A stretch of 64,000 bases of DNA from Streptomyces tendae (GTDB taxonomy: Bacteria; Actinomycetota; Actinomycetes; Streptomycetales; Streptomycetaceae): contig NZ_BMUY01000005.1 in NCBI RefSeq assembly GCF_014650435.1, positions 310,001-374,000 on the forward strand, written 5' to 3'. Positions 24,150-32,042 of the stretch are shown in pieces (the first letter of the stretch is position 1; each line of letters opens with the position of its first letter). Made by a program: the position numbers and the translations under genes. The notes under the pieces are model-generated. The model was given only the letters and a program-made list of their open reading frames with translations. It ran no database searches and was not told the origin of the DNA.

Positions 24150-25327
24150 CGGGCGAGGTCCTTCCATGCGACGTCCTTGTCGGTGCGCGGCTCGGCGGGC
24201 AGGCCGAGGACGCGCTCGGCGACGATGTTCAGCAGGACCTCGCTGGTCCCGCCCTCGATGCTGTTGCCCTTGGACCGCAGGTAGCGGTAGCCGGCGTCGC
24301 GGCCGGTGAAGTCGACCAGTTCGGGGCGGCGCATGGTCCAGTCGTCGTAGAGCAGGCCCTCCTCGCCGAGGAGTTCGACCTCCAGTCCGCTGATCTCCTG
24401 GTTGAGCCGGGCGAAGTTCAGCTTCATGCCGGCGCCCTCCGGGCCGGGCTGGCCGGCCGCCAGTTGCTGGCGCAGGCGCACGCCGGTGAGACGGGCGACC
24501 TCGGCCTCGACCCACAGGCCGAGCAGCCGCTGGTGCAGGTCGTGGGTGCGCAGTTCGGGGCGCTCGCGCCAGGTCGCGGCGGCCTTGCCGATCATGCCGC
24601 CCTCGCGGGGGATCGGCGTGCCGCCGATAGCGACGCGTTCGTTGTTCAGCGTGGTCTGCGCGACCCGCCAGCCGTCGCCGATCTCGCCGAGGCGGCGGGA
24701 GTCGGGGATGCGGACGTCGGTGAGGAACACCTCGTTGAACTCGGCCTCGCCGGTGATCTGGCGCAGCGGCCGCACCTCGACGCCGGGGTCGGTCATGTCG
24801 CACACGAAGTAGGTGATGCCCCGGTGCTTGGGCACGTCCGGGTCGGTGCGGGCGATGAGGATGGCCCAGCGGGCGAGGTGCGCGCTGGAGGTCCACACCT
24901 TCTGCCCGTTGACGACCCAGTCCTCACCGTCCCGTACCGCGCGCGTGCCGAGGGCCGCCAGGTCGGACCCGGCGCCCGGCTCGCTGAAGAGCTGGCACCA
25001 GACCTCCTCGCCGGTCCACAGCGGGCGCAGCAGCCGGCGCCGCTGCTCCTCGGTGCCGTACTGGAGGATGGTCGGGGCGGCCATGCCGAGGCCGATGCCG
25101 ATCCGCCGGGGGTCGTTGTCGGGGGCGCCCTCGGCTGCCAACTCGGCGTCCACGACGGCCTGGAGGGAGCGCGTCGCACCGAGTCCGCCGAGTCCCTGCG
25201 GGTAGTGCACCCAGGCCAGTCCGGCGTCGAAGCGGGCCCGGAGGAAGTCCAGTCGGTCCGTGGCGGCCGGTGGGTGCGCGGCGAGCAACTCACGGGTACG
25301 GCGGCGCAGTTCCGCTGCGTCGGTCAT
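24146..25327 (-). CDS. Acyl-CoA dehydrogenase, larger subunit of pair
   Basis: This 393-residue flavoenzyme carries 'CQLFSEPGAGSDLAAL' (about residues 111-126, FAD/substrate loop) and 'GQKVWTSSAHLARW'. A C-terminal 'NSIEGGTSEVLLNIVAERVLGLP' holds the FAD-contacting GTSE motif. It oxidises an acyl-CoA at the alpha-beta bond, passing electrons to ETF. ATG 25327 overlaps the stop of the upstream oxidoreductase gene and its own stop overlaps the next start, so three genes are translationally coupled. The residue serving as base is not certain from sequence alone. Confidence 0.92.
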   Translation of the reverse strand: MTDAAELRRRTRELLAAHPPAATDRLDFLRARFDAGLAWVHYPQGLGGLGATRSLQAVVDAELAAEGAPDNDPRRIGIGLGMAAPTILQYGTEEQRRRLLRPLWTGEEVWCQLFSEPGAGSDLAALGTRAVRDGEDWVVNGQKVWTSSAHLARWAILIARTDPDVPKHRGITYFVCDMTDPGVEVRPLRQITGEAEFNEVFLTDVRIPDSRRLGEIGDGWRVAQTTLNNERVAIGGTPIPREGGMIGKAAATWRERPELRTHDLHQRLLGLWVEAEVARLTGVRLRQQLAAGQPGPEGAGMKLNFARLNQEISGLEVELLGEEGLLYDDWTMRRPELVDFTGRDAGYRYLRSKGNSIEGGTSEVLLNIVAERVLGLPAEPRTDKDVAWKDLAR

Positions 25328-26304
25328 GCGGCGGCTCCCTTGTCCTGGTTCTCCGGTACGACGGCCAGGCGGCCGGTGGTCCTGCCGTCGGCGACGCGCT
25401 GTACGGCGTCGGCGGCGGCGGCGAGCGGCACCCGCTCGCTCACCAGAGGCTTGATCGCGCCCCGCGCGGCCAGCTCGGTGAGCTGTTCGTGGCAGTGCTG
25501 GACCAGCTGCGGGTTCTTGGTGTTGTACAGGCCCCAGTGCAGGCCGAGGATCGCGTAGTTCTTCACCAGCGCGTGGTTCAGCGCGGGGCTGGGGATGGTG
25601 CCGCTCGCGAAGCCGACGACGACGATCCGGCCCTCGAAGGCGACGACCTTGGCGGACTGGGCGTAGGCCCCGCCGCCGACCGGGTCGTAGATCACGTCGG
25701 CGCCGCGGCCGCCGGTGGCCTCCTTCACGGCGGCGACGACGTCCTCGGCGTGCCGGTCGACGACCACGTCGCAGCCCAGCTCGCGCGCGACGGCCGCCTT
25801 CTCGGGGCCGCCGACGACGCCGACGACGGTGGCACCCGCCGCCTTGCCGAGCTGCACGGCGGCGCTTCCGACGCCGCCCGCGGCGGCGTGGACCAGCAGG
25901 GTCTCCCCGGACTGCAGCCGGGCCCGGCGGTGCAGGCCGAACCAGCCGGTCTGGTAGCCGATGTGCAGGGCGGCGGCCTCGGCGTCGTCGAGGGCGTCCG
26001 GCGCGGGCAGCAGGGCACGGGCGTCGGCGAGGGCGTACTCGGCGAAGCCGCCGTGCGGCAGCGCCGGGTTGGCGATGACGCGGCGTCCGTCCTCGGTCTC
26101 GCCGCAGATCTCCACGCCCGGCGTGAACGGCAGCGGCGGCCGGACCTGGTACTGGCCCCGGCACATCAGGGCGTCCGGGAAGTTGATGTTCGCGGCGCGG
26201 ACCCTGAGCAGGACCTGACCGTCGCCCGGCGTCGGCGGCGACACGTCCGCGAGGCGCATCACCTCGCCCGGCTCGCCGTTCTCGTGCACCTGCCATGCCT
26301 GCAT
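25324..26304 (-). CDS. Zinc-independent quinone oxidoreductase (MDR family)
   Basis: This 326-residue protein is a medium-chain dehydrogenase/reductase of the NADPH:quinone oxidoreductase type. It has a GroES-like N-terminal part ('VLLRVRAANINFPDALMCRG') and a Rossmann part with 'VHAAAGGVGSAAVQLGKAAGATVVG' (about residues 140-165). The structural and catalytic zinc ligands of alcohol dehydrogenases are absent. Good Shine-Dalgarno GGAGG lies 6 nt before ATG 26304. It heads the operon with two acyl-CoA dehydrogenases and may reduce an enone or enoyl intermediate of the same catabolic route. A palindromic AAGCG-GT-CGCTT site lies directly upstream. Confidence 0.9.
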   Translation of the reverse strand: MQAWQVHENGEPGEVMRLADVSPPTPGDGQVLLRVRAANINFPDALMCRGQYQVRPPLPFTPGVEICGETEDGRRVIANPALPHGGFAEYALADARALLPAPDALDDAEAAALHIGYQTGWFGLHRRARLQSGETLLVHAAAGGVGSAAVQLGKAAGATVVGVVGGPEKAAVARELGCDVVVDRHAEDVVAAVKEATGGRGADVIYDPVGGGAYAQSAKVVAFEGRIVVVGFASGTIPSPALNHALVKNYAILGLHWGLYNTKNPQLVQHCHEQLTELAARGAIKPLVSERVPLAAAADAVQRVADGRTTGRLAVVPENQDKGAAA

Positions 26305-26351
26305 GCGGGGCCTCCACCGACTGCGTCGTCCGACCGGGTCCTCCGCATACT

Positions 26352-26363
26352 AAGCGGTCGCTT
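26352..26363. promoter_or_regulatory. Candidate TetR-type operator of the dehydrogenase operon
   Basis: AAGCGGTCGCTT has 5-bp arms around GT, 48 nt upstream of the oxidoreductase start. On the minus strand a -10-like TAGTAT directly follows it. AGCGNNCGCT cores are typical of TetR repressors of acyl-CoA catabolism; the regulator itself is not adjacent. Confidence 0.55.
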
Positions 26364-26388
26364 GCCGATCAGGGAACAGGGCGAGGCG

Positions 26389-26964
26389 TCACGCCTGCGC
26401 GGGCCGCGCCCGTACGTGCATCCGCTCACCCTGCGGGCCGAAGAGGCTGAGGAACTCGGCCGGGCCCTCCCCCGTCGACCCGAACCAGTGCGGCACCCGG
26501 GTGTCGAACTCGGCCGCCTCCCCCGCCGACAGCACCACGTCGTGCTCGCCGAGCACGAGCCGCAGCCGGCCGGAGAGGACGTAGAGCCACTCGTACCCCT
26601 CGTGGGTGCGCGGGTCGGGCTCCTCGTTCCGCTGGGGCTCCAGCACCTTGAACGCCTGGAGGCCGCCCGCCTGGCGGGTGAGCGGCCAGTGGGTGCGGCC
26701 GTGCCGCACGATGGGCTTGGCGCGCACCCGGGGGTCGTCGACCCGCGGGGCACCGACCAGTTCGTCGAGCGGCACCTGGTGGGCCTGGGCGATCGGCAGC
26801 AGCAGTTCGAGGCTCGGCTTGCGCAGGCCCGACTCCAGCCGCGACAGGGTGCTCACCGAGATGCCGGTCGACTCGGACAGCGCCGCCAGTGTCACCTCGC
26901 GCTCCTTGCGCACCTGGCGGAGCCGCGGCCCTACACCGGCGAGGACATCGTCTGCGGTCGTCAT
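26389..26964 (-). CDS. XRE-cupin transcriptional regulator
   Basis: This 191-residue protein joins an XRE helix-turn-helix ('VTLAALSESTGISVSTLSRLESGLRKPSL', about residues 24-52) to a C-terminal cupin barrel (about 115-185). The cupin carries 'HEGYEWLYVLSGRLRL' and 'LSAGEAAEFDTRVPHWFG', with the His/Glu pattern that can bind metal or a ligand. Such regulators sense a small molecule through the cupin. The gene diverges from a flavin disulfide reductase gene, with a palindrome between them. No Shine-Dalgarno precedes the ATG at 26964, so the message may be leaderless. It also lies just upstream, on the same strand, of the acyl-CoA dehydrogenase operon, 84 nt away. Confidence 0.9.
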   Translation of the reverse strand: MTTADDVLAGVGPRLRQVRKEREVTLAALSESTGISVSTLSRLESGLRKPSLELLLPIAQAHQVPLDELVGAPRVDDPRVRAKPIVRHGRTHWPLTRQAGGLQAFKVLEPQRNEEPDPRTHEGYEWLYVLSGRLRLVLGEHDVVLSAGEAAEFDTRVPHWFGSTGEGPAEFLSLFGPQGERMHVRARPAQA

Positions 26965-26983
26965 GCGTTTATTGCAGTTCCGG

Positions 26984-26999
26984 CAAACTAGTTTGTCAA
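26984..26999. promoter_or_regulatory. CAAACTAGTTTG palindrome over the regulator promoter
   Basis: A perfect 12-bp palindrome (26984-26995) in the 77-bp divergent region. A minus-strand -35 TTGACA (26999-26994) overlaps its edge. It is AT-rich in an otherwise GC-rich window and is a likely operator for the XRE-cupin protein. Confidence 0.7.
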
Positions 27000-27041
27000 T
27001 CCCGCGGTGTCCGAGCGACCTTCTACGTGGAGGTGGTCACC

Positions 27042-28007
27042 ATGACCCGCAACAAGGACGTCACGCAGAGCAAGGACCTGACCGGCACCTACGACGTGGT
27101 GGTCGTCGGCGGTGGCGCGGCGGGGCTCTCCGCCGCGCTGGTACTGGGCCGCTCACGGCTGCGCACCCTGGTGGTCGACGCCGGCGAGCCCCGCAACGCG
27201 CCCTCGGCCCACATGCAGGGCTACCTGACCCGGGACGGCATGTCCCCGGCCGAGTTCCTGGCGCTGGGCCGTCAGGAGATCGCGCGCTACGGAGTGGAGC
27301 TGGTCCGCGACCGCGCCGTGGACGTGTCCCGGGACGAGGACTTCGCGGTACGGCTGGTCGGCGGGGAGACCGTGCGTGCCCGCCGGCTGATCGTCACCAC
27401 CGGGCTCAGGGACGAGCTGCCGACCGTGCCCGGGGTCGCCGAGCGGTACGGCCGGGACGTGCTGCACTGCCCGTTCTGCCACGGCTGGGAGGTGCGGGAC
27501 GAGCGCTTCGGCGTCCTGGCCACCAGCCCGCTCAGCGTGCACCAGGCCCTGATGGTGTCCGGCTGGTCGGACGACGTGACGCTCTTCCTGCACACGGTCG
27601 CCGAGCGGGAGCTGTCCGACGACGACCTGCGGCGGCTCGCCGCGGCCGGGGTCAAGGTGGTGCCCGGCGAGGTCGCCGCCCTGCGCATCGAGGACGACCG
27701 GCTCACCGGGGTGCGGCTGGCGGACGGCACGGCGCACGACCGCACGGTGGTGTTCGTCGCGCCGAAGGCGGTCCCGCAGACCGGCCTGATGGAGCGGCTG
27801 GGGGCCCAGCTGCAGGAGACGCCGTTCGGCGCCTACCCCGTGGTGGACCCGACGGGCCGGACCAGCGTGCCCGGCGTGTGGACCGCGGGCAACGCGATGG
27901 GCCTCGCCGAGCAGGTCGTGCACGCGGCGAGCGGAGGGTACCGCGCGGCGTCGGCGGTCGTCGGCGACCTGATCATGTCGGACCTGGACGCGGCCGTCGC
28001 CGAGTGA
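27042..28007 (+). CDS. Thioredoxin-reductase-like FAD oxidoreductase
   Basis: This 321-residue flavoprotein has an N-terminal FAD motif 'VVVVGGGAAGLSAALVLGR' (residues 15-33). A redox-type 'CPFCHG' lies near residues 145-150, and a C-terminal FAD segment reads 'PGVWTAGNAMGLAEQVVHAASGG'. It is shorter in character than true TrxB and belongs to the group of small NAD(P)/FAD disulfide reductase-like proteins common in Streptomyces. The NADPH-binding GxGxxA motif is poorly conserved ('FGVLATSPLSVHQA'), so its electron donor is uncertain. The ATG at 27042 follows ggaggtggtcacc. It diverges from the XRE-cupin regulator, which probably controls it. Confidence 0.87.
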   Translation: MTRNKDVTQSKDLTGTYDVVVVGGGAAGLSAALVLGRSRLRTLVVDAGEPRNAPSAHMQGYLTRDGMSPAEFLALGRQEIARYGVELVRDRAVDVSRDEDFAVRLVGGETVRARRLIVTTGLRDELPTVPGVAERYGRDVLHCPFCHGWEVRDERFGVLATSPLSVHQALMVSGWSDDVTLFLHTVAERELSDDDLRRLAAAGVKVVPGEVAALRIEDDRLTGVRLADGTAHDRTVVFVAPKAVPQTGLMERLGAQLQETPFGAYPVVDPTGRTSVPGVWTAGNAMGLAEQVVHAASGGYRAASAVVGDLIMSDLDAAVAE

Positions 28008-28110
28008 GGACGGCCCCGGGCCCGGGGGGAGTACGCCGGTATACGGCGCCCGCGGAATCCCGCGGCAGCCGCGGGGTGTGCGCCCGCCTTCTCCGGTGCA
28101 CCATGACTGC

Positions 28111-29649
28111 ATGCTGCTTGCCCGGTTGGCCCAGGTGTCCCGGGAGGTCGCCGCCACGTCGGCGCGGTCCCGGAAGACCGTCCTGCTCGCGGAGCTGTTC
28201 CGGGAGGCGGAGGCGGCGGACGTGCCGGTCGTCATCCCGTACCTGGCGGGACGGCTCCCGCAGGGCCGGATCGGCGTCGGCTGGAAGGTGCTGAGCCGCC
28301 GGGTGCCGCCGGCCGACGGACCGACCCTGACCGTGCGTGACGTGGACACCCGGCTCACCCGGCTCGGCGCGGTCTCCGGTCCCGGTTCGCAGGCCGAGCG
28401 GGCCCGCCTGGTCGGCGAGCTGATGGGCGCCGCCACGGAGGACGAGCAGCGCTTCCTGATCGGGCTGCTCACCGGAGAGGTCCGCCAGGGTGCCCTGGAC
28501 GCGGCCGCCGTCGAGGGCCTGGCCGCGGCGACGGACGCTCCCCCGGCGGACGTACGGCGGGCGGTGATGCTCGCCGGGTCGCTCCAGACGGTGGCCGAGG
28601 CCCTGCTGGCCGACGGACCCGGCGCCCTCGACCGGTTCCGGCTCACCGTCGGACAGCCCGTGCTGCCGATGCTGGCGCACAGCGCGTCCTCGGTCGCCGA
28701 GGCGGTCGGCAAGCTGGGGGCCGCGGCCGTGGAGGAGAAGCTGGACGGCATCCGGGTCCAGGTGCACCGGGACGGCGGCACCGTACGGGTCTACACCCGC
28801 ACCCTGGACGACATCACCGACCGGCTCCCGGAGGTCACCGACGCGGCCCTCGCGCTGCCCGGCGAGCGGTTCATCCTGGACGGCGAGGCGATCTCCCTCG
28901 ACGCGGACGGACGCCCCCGCTCCTTCCAGGAGACCGCCGGCCGCGTGGGCTCCCGCACCGACGTGGCCACGGCGGCGCGGGCGGTTCCGGTCTCCGCCGT
29001 CTTCTTCGACGCGCTCTCCGTCGACGGCCGCGACCTGCTCGACCTGCCGCTGACCGAACGGCACGCGGAGCTTGCCCGGCTGGTCCCCGAACCGCTGCGG
29101 GTGCGGCGCACGCTGGTGCACGGCCCCGAGGACACCGGTGCCGCCGAGGAGTTCCTCGCCGAGACGCTGGCGCGCGGACACGAGGGCGTGGTCGTCAAGG
29201 GACTGGACGCCGCGTACAGCGCGGGCCGGCGCGGCGCGTCCTGGCTGAAGGTCAAGCCGGTGCACACGCTCGACCTGGTGGTACTGGCCGCCGAATGGGG
29301 CCACGGCCGCCGCACCGGCAGGCTCTCCAACCTCCACCTGGGCGCCCGCACCGCCGACGGCTCCTTCGCGATGCTCGGCAAGACCTTCAAGGGCATGACC
29401 GACGCCCTGCTGGCCTGGCAGACCGAACGCCTCGGGGAGCTGGCCGTCGAGGAGCACGGCTGGGGCGTGACCGTGCGGCCCGAACTCGTCGTCGAGATCG
29501 CCTACGACGGCCTCCAGCGCTCCACGCGCTACCCGGCCGGCGTCACCCTGCGCTTCGCCCGCGTGGTCCGCTACCGCGAGGACAAGCGCCCCGAGGACGC
29601 CGACACCGTGGAGACCCTGCTCGCCGCCCACCCCGGAGTGACCCCGTGA
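28111..29649 (+). CDS. lig: ATP-dependent DNA ligase
   Basis: This 512-residue enzyme joins DNA nicks through an AMP-lysine intermediate. Motif I is 'EEKLDGIRVQVHR' with nucleophile Lys210. Motif III is 'FFDALSVDG', motif IV 'EGVVVKG', and motif V 'GASWLKVKPVHTLDLVV'. An N-terminal DNA-binding domain (about 1-180) precedes the adenylation domain and an OB-fold C-terminus (about 400-512). This layout is that of the archaeal/LigB-type ligase found in actinobacteria beside the essential NAD-dependent LigA. No Ku gene is nearby, so there is no local sign of an NHEJ role. The ATG at 28111 is preferred over 28078. The stop overlaps the Nudix gene start (GTGA). Confidence 0.95.
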   Translation: MLLARLAQVSREVAATSARSRKTVLLAELFREAEAADVPVVIPYLAGRLPQGRIGVGWKVLSRRVPPADGPTLTVRDVDTRLTRLGAVSGPGSQAERARLVGELMGAATEDEQRFLIGLLTGEVRQGALDAAAVEGLAAATDAPPADVRRAVMLAGSLQTVAEALLADGPGALDRFRLTVGQPVLPMLAHSASSVAEAVGKLGAAAVEEKLDGIRVQVHRDGGTVRVYTRTLDDITDRLPEVTDAALALPGERFILDGEAISLDADGRPRSFQETAGRVGSRTDVATAARAVPVSAVFFDALSVDGRDLLDLPLTERHAELARLVPEPLRVRRTLVHGPEDTGAAEEFLAETLARGHEGVVVKGLDAAYSAGRRGASWLKVKPVHTLDLVVLAAEWGHGRRTGRLSNLHLGARTADGSFAMLGKTFKGMTDALLAWQTERLGELAVEEHGWGVTVRPELVVEIAYDGLQRSTRYPAGVTLRFARVVRYREDKRPEDADTVETLLAAHPGVTP

Positions 29650-30107
29650 GGCGCAGCGCCGGCCTGCTGCTGCACCGGCGCGGACCGGGCGGGGAGGTCC
29701 AGGTACTCCTCGGCCACATGGGCGGCCCGTTCTACACCCGCCGGGACGCCGGGGCGTGGACCGTGCCCAAGGGCGAGTACGACCCGGCGGAACCGGCGTG
29801 GGAGGCGGCCCGGCGCGAGTTCCGGGAGGAACTGGGGCTGCCGCCGCCCGAGGGCGAGGCGGTGCCGCTCGGCGAGGTGCGGCAGGCGGGCGGAAAGGTC
29901 GTCACGGTCTGGGCCGTGGCGGCCGACCTCGATCCGGCGGCGGTCGTCCCCGGCACCTTCACCATGGAGTGGCCCCCGAGGTCGGGGCGGACGGAGGAGT
30001 TCCCCGAGCTGGACCGGGTGGCGTGGTTCGGGCTCGACCGGGCGCGCGAGGTGATCGTGAAGGCGCAGGCCGCGTTTCTCGACCGGCTGGCTGAGCACTC
30101 GCACTGA
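29646..30107 (+). CDS. Nudix hydrolase
   Basis: The 153-residue protein holds a full Nudix box, 'GEYDPAEPAWEAARREFREE' continued by LGL (about residues 41-63), which binds Mg2+ and cleaves nucleoside diphosphates linked to another group. The GTG start overlaps the ligase stop codon, so it is translationally coupled to the DNA ligase. A role in clearing damaged nucleotides or adenylated intermediates in DNA repair is attractive but is inference. 'FTMEWPPRSGRTEEFPELDRVAWF' near the C-terminus matches a Nudix subfamily common beside actinobacterial ligases. Confidence 0.92.
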   Translation: MRRSAGLLLHRRGPGGEVQVLLGHMGGPFYTRRDAGAWTVPKGEYDPAEPAWEAARREFREELGLPPPEGEAVPLGEVRQAGGKVVTVWAVAADLDPAAVVPGTFTMEWPPRSGRTEEFPELDRVAWFGLDRAREVIVKAQAAFLDRLAEHSH

Positions 30108-30221
30108 CGAGACGCCACGAGGAATCACGAGCGACTACGAGGAACGACGCGACCGTCCGCGTTGCGGCACCCCGCGCCGCGCGCCAAGGTCGAAGCACGA
30201 ATGCACCCAGGGAGGTCGGCC

Positions 30222-31607
30222 ATGCCCATCGCGACGGTGAACCCGGCGAACGGCGAGACGCTCAGGACGTACGAGGCCATGGGCGAGGAGGAGATCGAGC
30301 GCCGGATCGAGCTCGCGGAGGCCACTTTCCGCACCTACCGGACCACGGGGTTCTACGAGCGGGCCGGGCTGATGCGCCGGGCCGCCGACCTCCTGGAGGC
30401 CGACCAGAAGGAGATCGGCAAGGTCATCACCACGGAGATGGGCAAGCCGGTCAAGCAGGCCCGCGCGGAGGCGGCCAAGTGCGCCAAGGCGATGCGCTGG
30501 TACGCCGACCACGCGGCCGAACTGCTGGCCGACGAGGAGCCGGACGACGCCGACGTGAAGGACTCCGGCGCCTCCCGGGCCCTGGTCCGCTACCGCCCGC
30601 TCGGCCCGGTGCTCGCGGTGATGCCGTGGAACTTCCCGCTCTGGCAGGTGATCCGGTTCGCGGCGCCCGCGCTGATGGCGGGCAACGTCGGGCTGCTCAA
30701 GCACGCCTCGAACGTGCCGCAGACCGCCCTCTACCTGGAGGACCTGTTCCACCGGGCGGGCTTCCCCGAGGGCTGCTTCCAGACGCTCCTCATCGGTTCC
30801 GCCCAGGTCGACGACATCCTGCGCGACGAGCGGGTGCGGGCCGCCACCCTCACCGGCAGCGAGCCGGCGGGCCGCGCGGTGGCCTCCACCGCCGGGGAGA
30901 TGATCAAGAAGACGGTCCTCGAGCTGGGCGGCAGCGACCCGTTCGTCGTCATGCCGTCCGCGGACGTCGAGCGGGCCGCCGCGGTGGCGGTGACCGCGCG
31001 CACCCAGAACGCCGGGCAGTCGTGCATCGCCGCCAAGCGGTTCATCGTCCACACGGACGTGTACGACGCCTTCGCCGAGCGCTTCACCGAGGGCATGCGG
31101 GCCCTGAAGGTCGGCGACCCGATGGACGAGGAGACCGAGGTCGGCCCACTCTCCAGCGAGCAGGGCCTCAACGACCTGGTGGAACTGGTCGACGACGCGG
31201 TGCGCGGCGGCGCGAGCGTACTGTGCGGCGGCGAACGCCCGGACGGGCCGGGCTGGTACTACCCGCCGACCGTCCTGGCGGACGTCACCCGCGAGCTGCG
31301 CATCCACCGCGAGGAGGCATTCGGCCCGGTCGCCACGCTGTACCGGGCGGCCGACCTGGACGAGGCGGTCCTGATCGCCAACGACACGGACTTCGGGCTC
31401 AGTTCCAACGTGTGGACCCGCGACGACGCCGACGTGGACCGCTTCGTCCGGGACCTGGAGGCGGGCGGCGTGTACGTCAACGGGATGACGGCGTCCCACC
31501 CGGCGTTCCCGTTCGGCGGGGTCAAGCGGTCGGGCTACGGGCGTGAGCTGTCCGGGCACGGAATCCGCGAGTTCTGCAACATCACCACCGTATGGCACGG
31601 AGCGTGA
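30222..31607 (+). CDS. NAD(P)-dependent succinate-semialdehyde-type dehydrogenase
   Basis: This 461-residue aldehyde dehydrogenase oxidises an aldehyde to an acid. The catalytic Cys268 lies in 'NAGQSCIAAKR' and the general base Glu234 in 'LELGGSDPF'. The Rossmann part contains 'PWNFPLWQ' and 'TLTGSEPAGR'. Its short form (about 460 residues) and 'YVNGMTASHPAFPFGGVKRSGYG' near the end fit the succinate-semialdehyde dehydrogenase (GabD/Sad) group. The ATG at 30222 follows gggaggtcggc. It is probably transcribed alone; the next small gene starts 25 nt after its stop and may be cotranscribed. The true substrate is not proven. Confidence 0.92.
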   Translation: MPIATVNPANGETLRTYEAMGEEEIERRIELAEATFRTYRTTGFYERAGLMRRAADLLEADQKEIGKVITTEMGKPVKQARAEAAKCAKAMRWYADHAAELLADEEPDDADVKDSGASRALVRYRPLGPVLAVMPWNFPLWQVIRFAAPALMAGNVGLLKHASNVPQTALYLEDLFHRAGFPEGCFQTLLIGSAQVDDILRDERVRAATLTGSEPAGRAVASTAGEMIKKTVLELGGSDPFVVMPSADVERAAAVAVTARTQNAGQSCIAAKRFIVHTDVYDAFAERFTEGMRALKVGDPMDEETEVGPLSSEQGLNDLVELVDDAVRGGASVLCGGERPDGPGWYYPPTVLADVTRELRIHREEAFGPVATLYRAADLDEAVLIANDTDFGLSSNVWTRDDADVDRFVRDLEAGGVYVNGMTASHPAFPFGGVKRSGYGRELSGHGIREFCNITTVWHGA

Positions 31608-31632
31608 GCCTTCCGCGACTACGATCCCCTTT

Positions 31633-31869
31633 GTGAACCGCGAAGTGACCCTGCCTCTGATCGTCGACGACCGCGGCACGCTCCAGGTCGCCGCGTCCGA
31701 CGTGAGCAAGCTGCTGCGCACGGTCGGCGGGCGATGGCTGCGGCTGGTGGAGACCGGCGAGGAGAGCCTGGACGAGGACACCGTCGCGGCGCTCACCATC
31801 GAGCTGGCCAAGCTGGCCGACCGGATCGACGTGGCGTGCATCGCCCACAGCAGCGGCCGCACCTCCTGA
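31633..31869 (+). CDS. Small conserved actinobacterial protein (DUF6213-like)
   Basis: The 78-residue protein starts at GTG 31633. It has a compact alpha/beta look, with 'VTLPLIVDDRGTLQVAASDVSKLLRTVGGRWLRLV' and an acidic helix 'EESLDEDTVAALTIELAKLADRIDVACI'. It resembles small Streptomyces proteins grouped as DUF6213; function unknown. No signal peptide or membrane helix. A perfect-style 18-bp tandem repeat begins at its stop codon. It lies just upstream of the rppA cassette but is separated by a 173-base region with dyads. Confidence 0.7.
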   Translation: MNREVTLPLIVDDRGTLQVAASDVSKLLRTVGGRWLRLVETGEESLDEDTVAALTIELAKLADRIDVACIAHSSGRTS

Positions 31870-31903
31870 CGCCCTGACCCGAGCCGACGCCCTGGCCCGA
31901 GCC
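31868..31903 (+). repeat. 18-bp tandem duplication at the stop codon
   Basis: Two copies (31868-31885, 31886-31903) differ at one base. The first begins inside the TGA stop of the small gene. Confidence 0.92.
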
Positions 31904-31937
31904 GACGCGTTCCCCGAGACGGAGTAATCCGGCGAGA

Positions 31938-31995
31938 GATCACCGCCCCGGTGGGTGATCGTGGACGGGCACCCCTGAGAAGGTGCAGCACTTTC
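31938..31995. promoter_or_regulatory. Two dyads upstream of rppA
   Basis: GATCACC (31938-31944) pairs with GGTGATC (31954-31960). A second 17-bp dyad, GAAGGTGC-A-GCACTTTC (31979-31995), has 7 of 8 arm bases matching. They lie 83-105 and 48-64 nt before the rppA start. The first could instead be a hairpin ending the upstream message. Confidence 0.45.
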
Positions 31996-32042
31996 CGGCC
32001 GGGGGGCGCAAGCCTTCCGCGAGGCGAAAGCAGGCACGGTTC

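Noticed and set aside
28014..28048. GC palindromes between the flavin reductase and ligase genes
   Set aside because: CCCCGGGCCCGGGG and CGCCG/CGGCG are short and expected by chance in such GC-rich DNA; neither fits a terminator or operator well.
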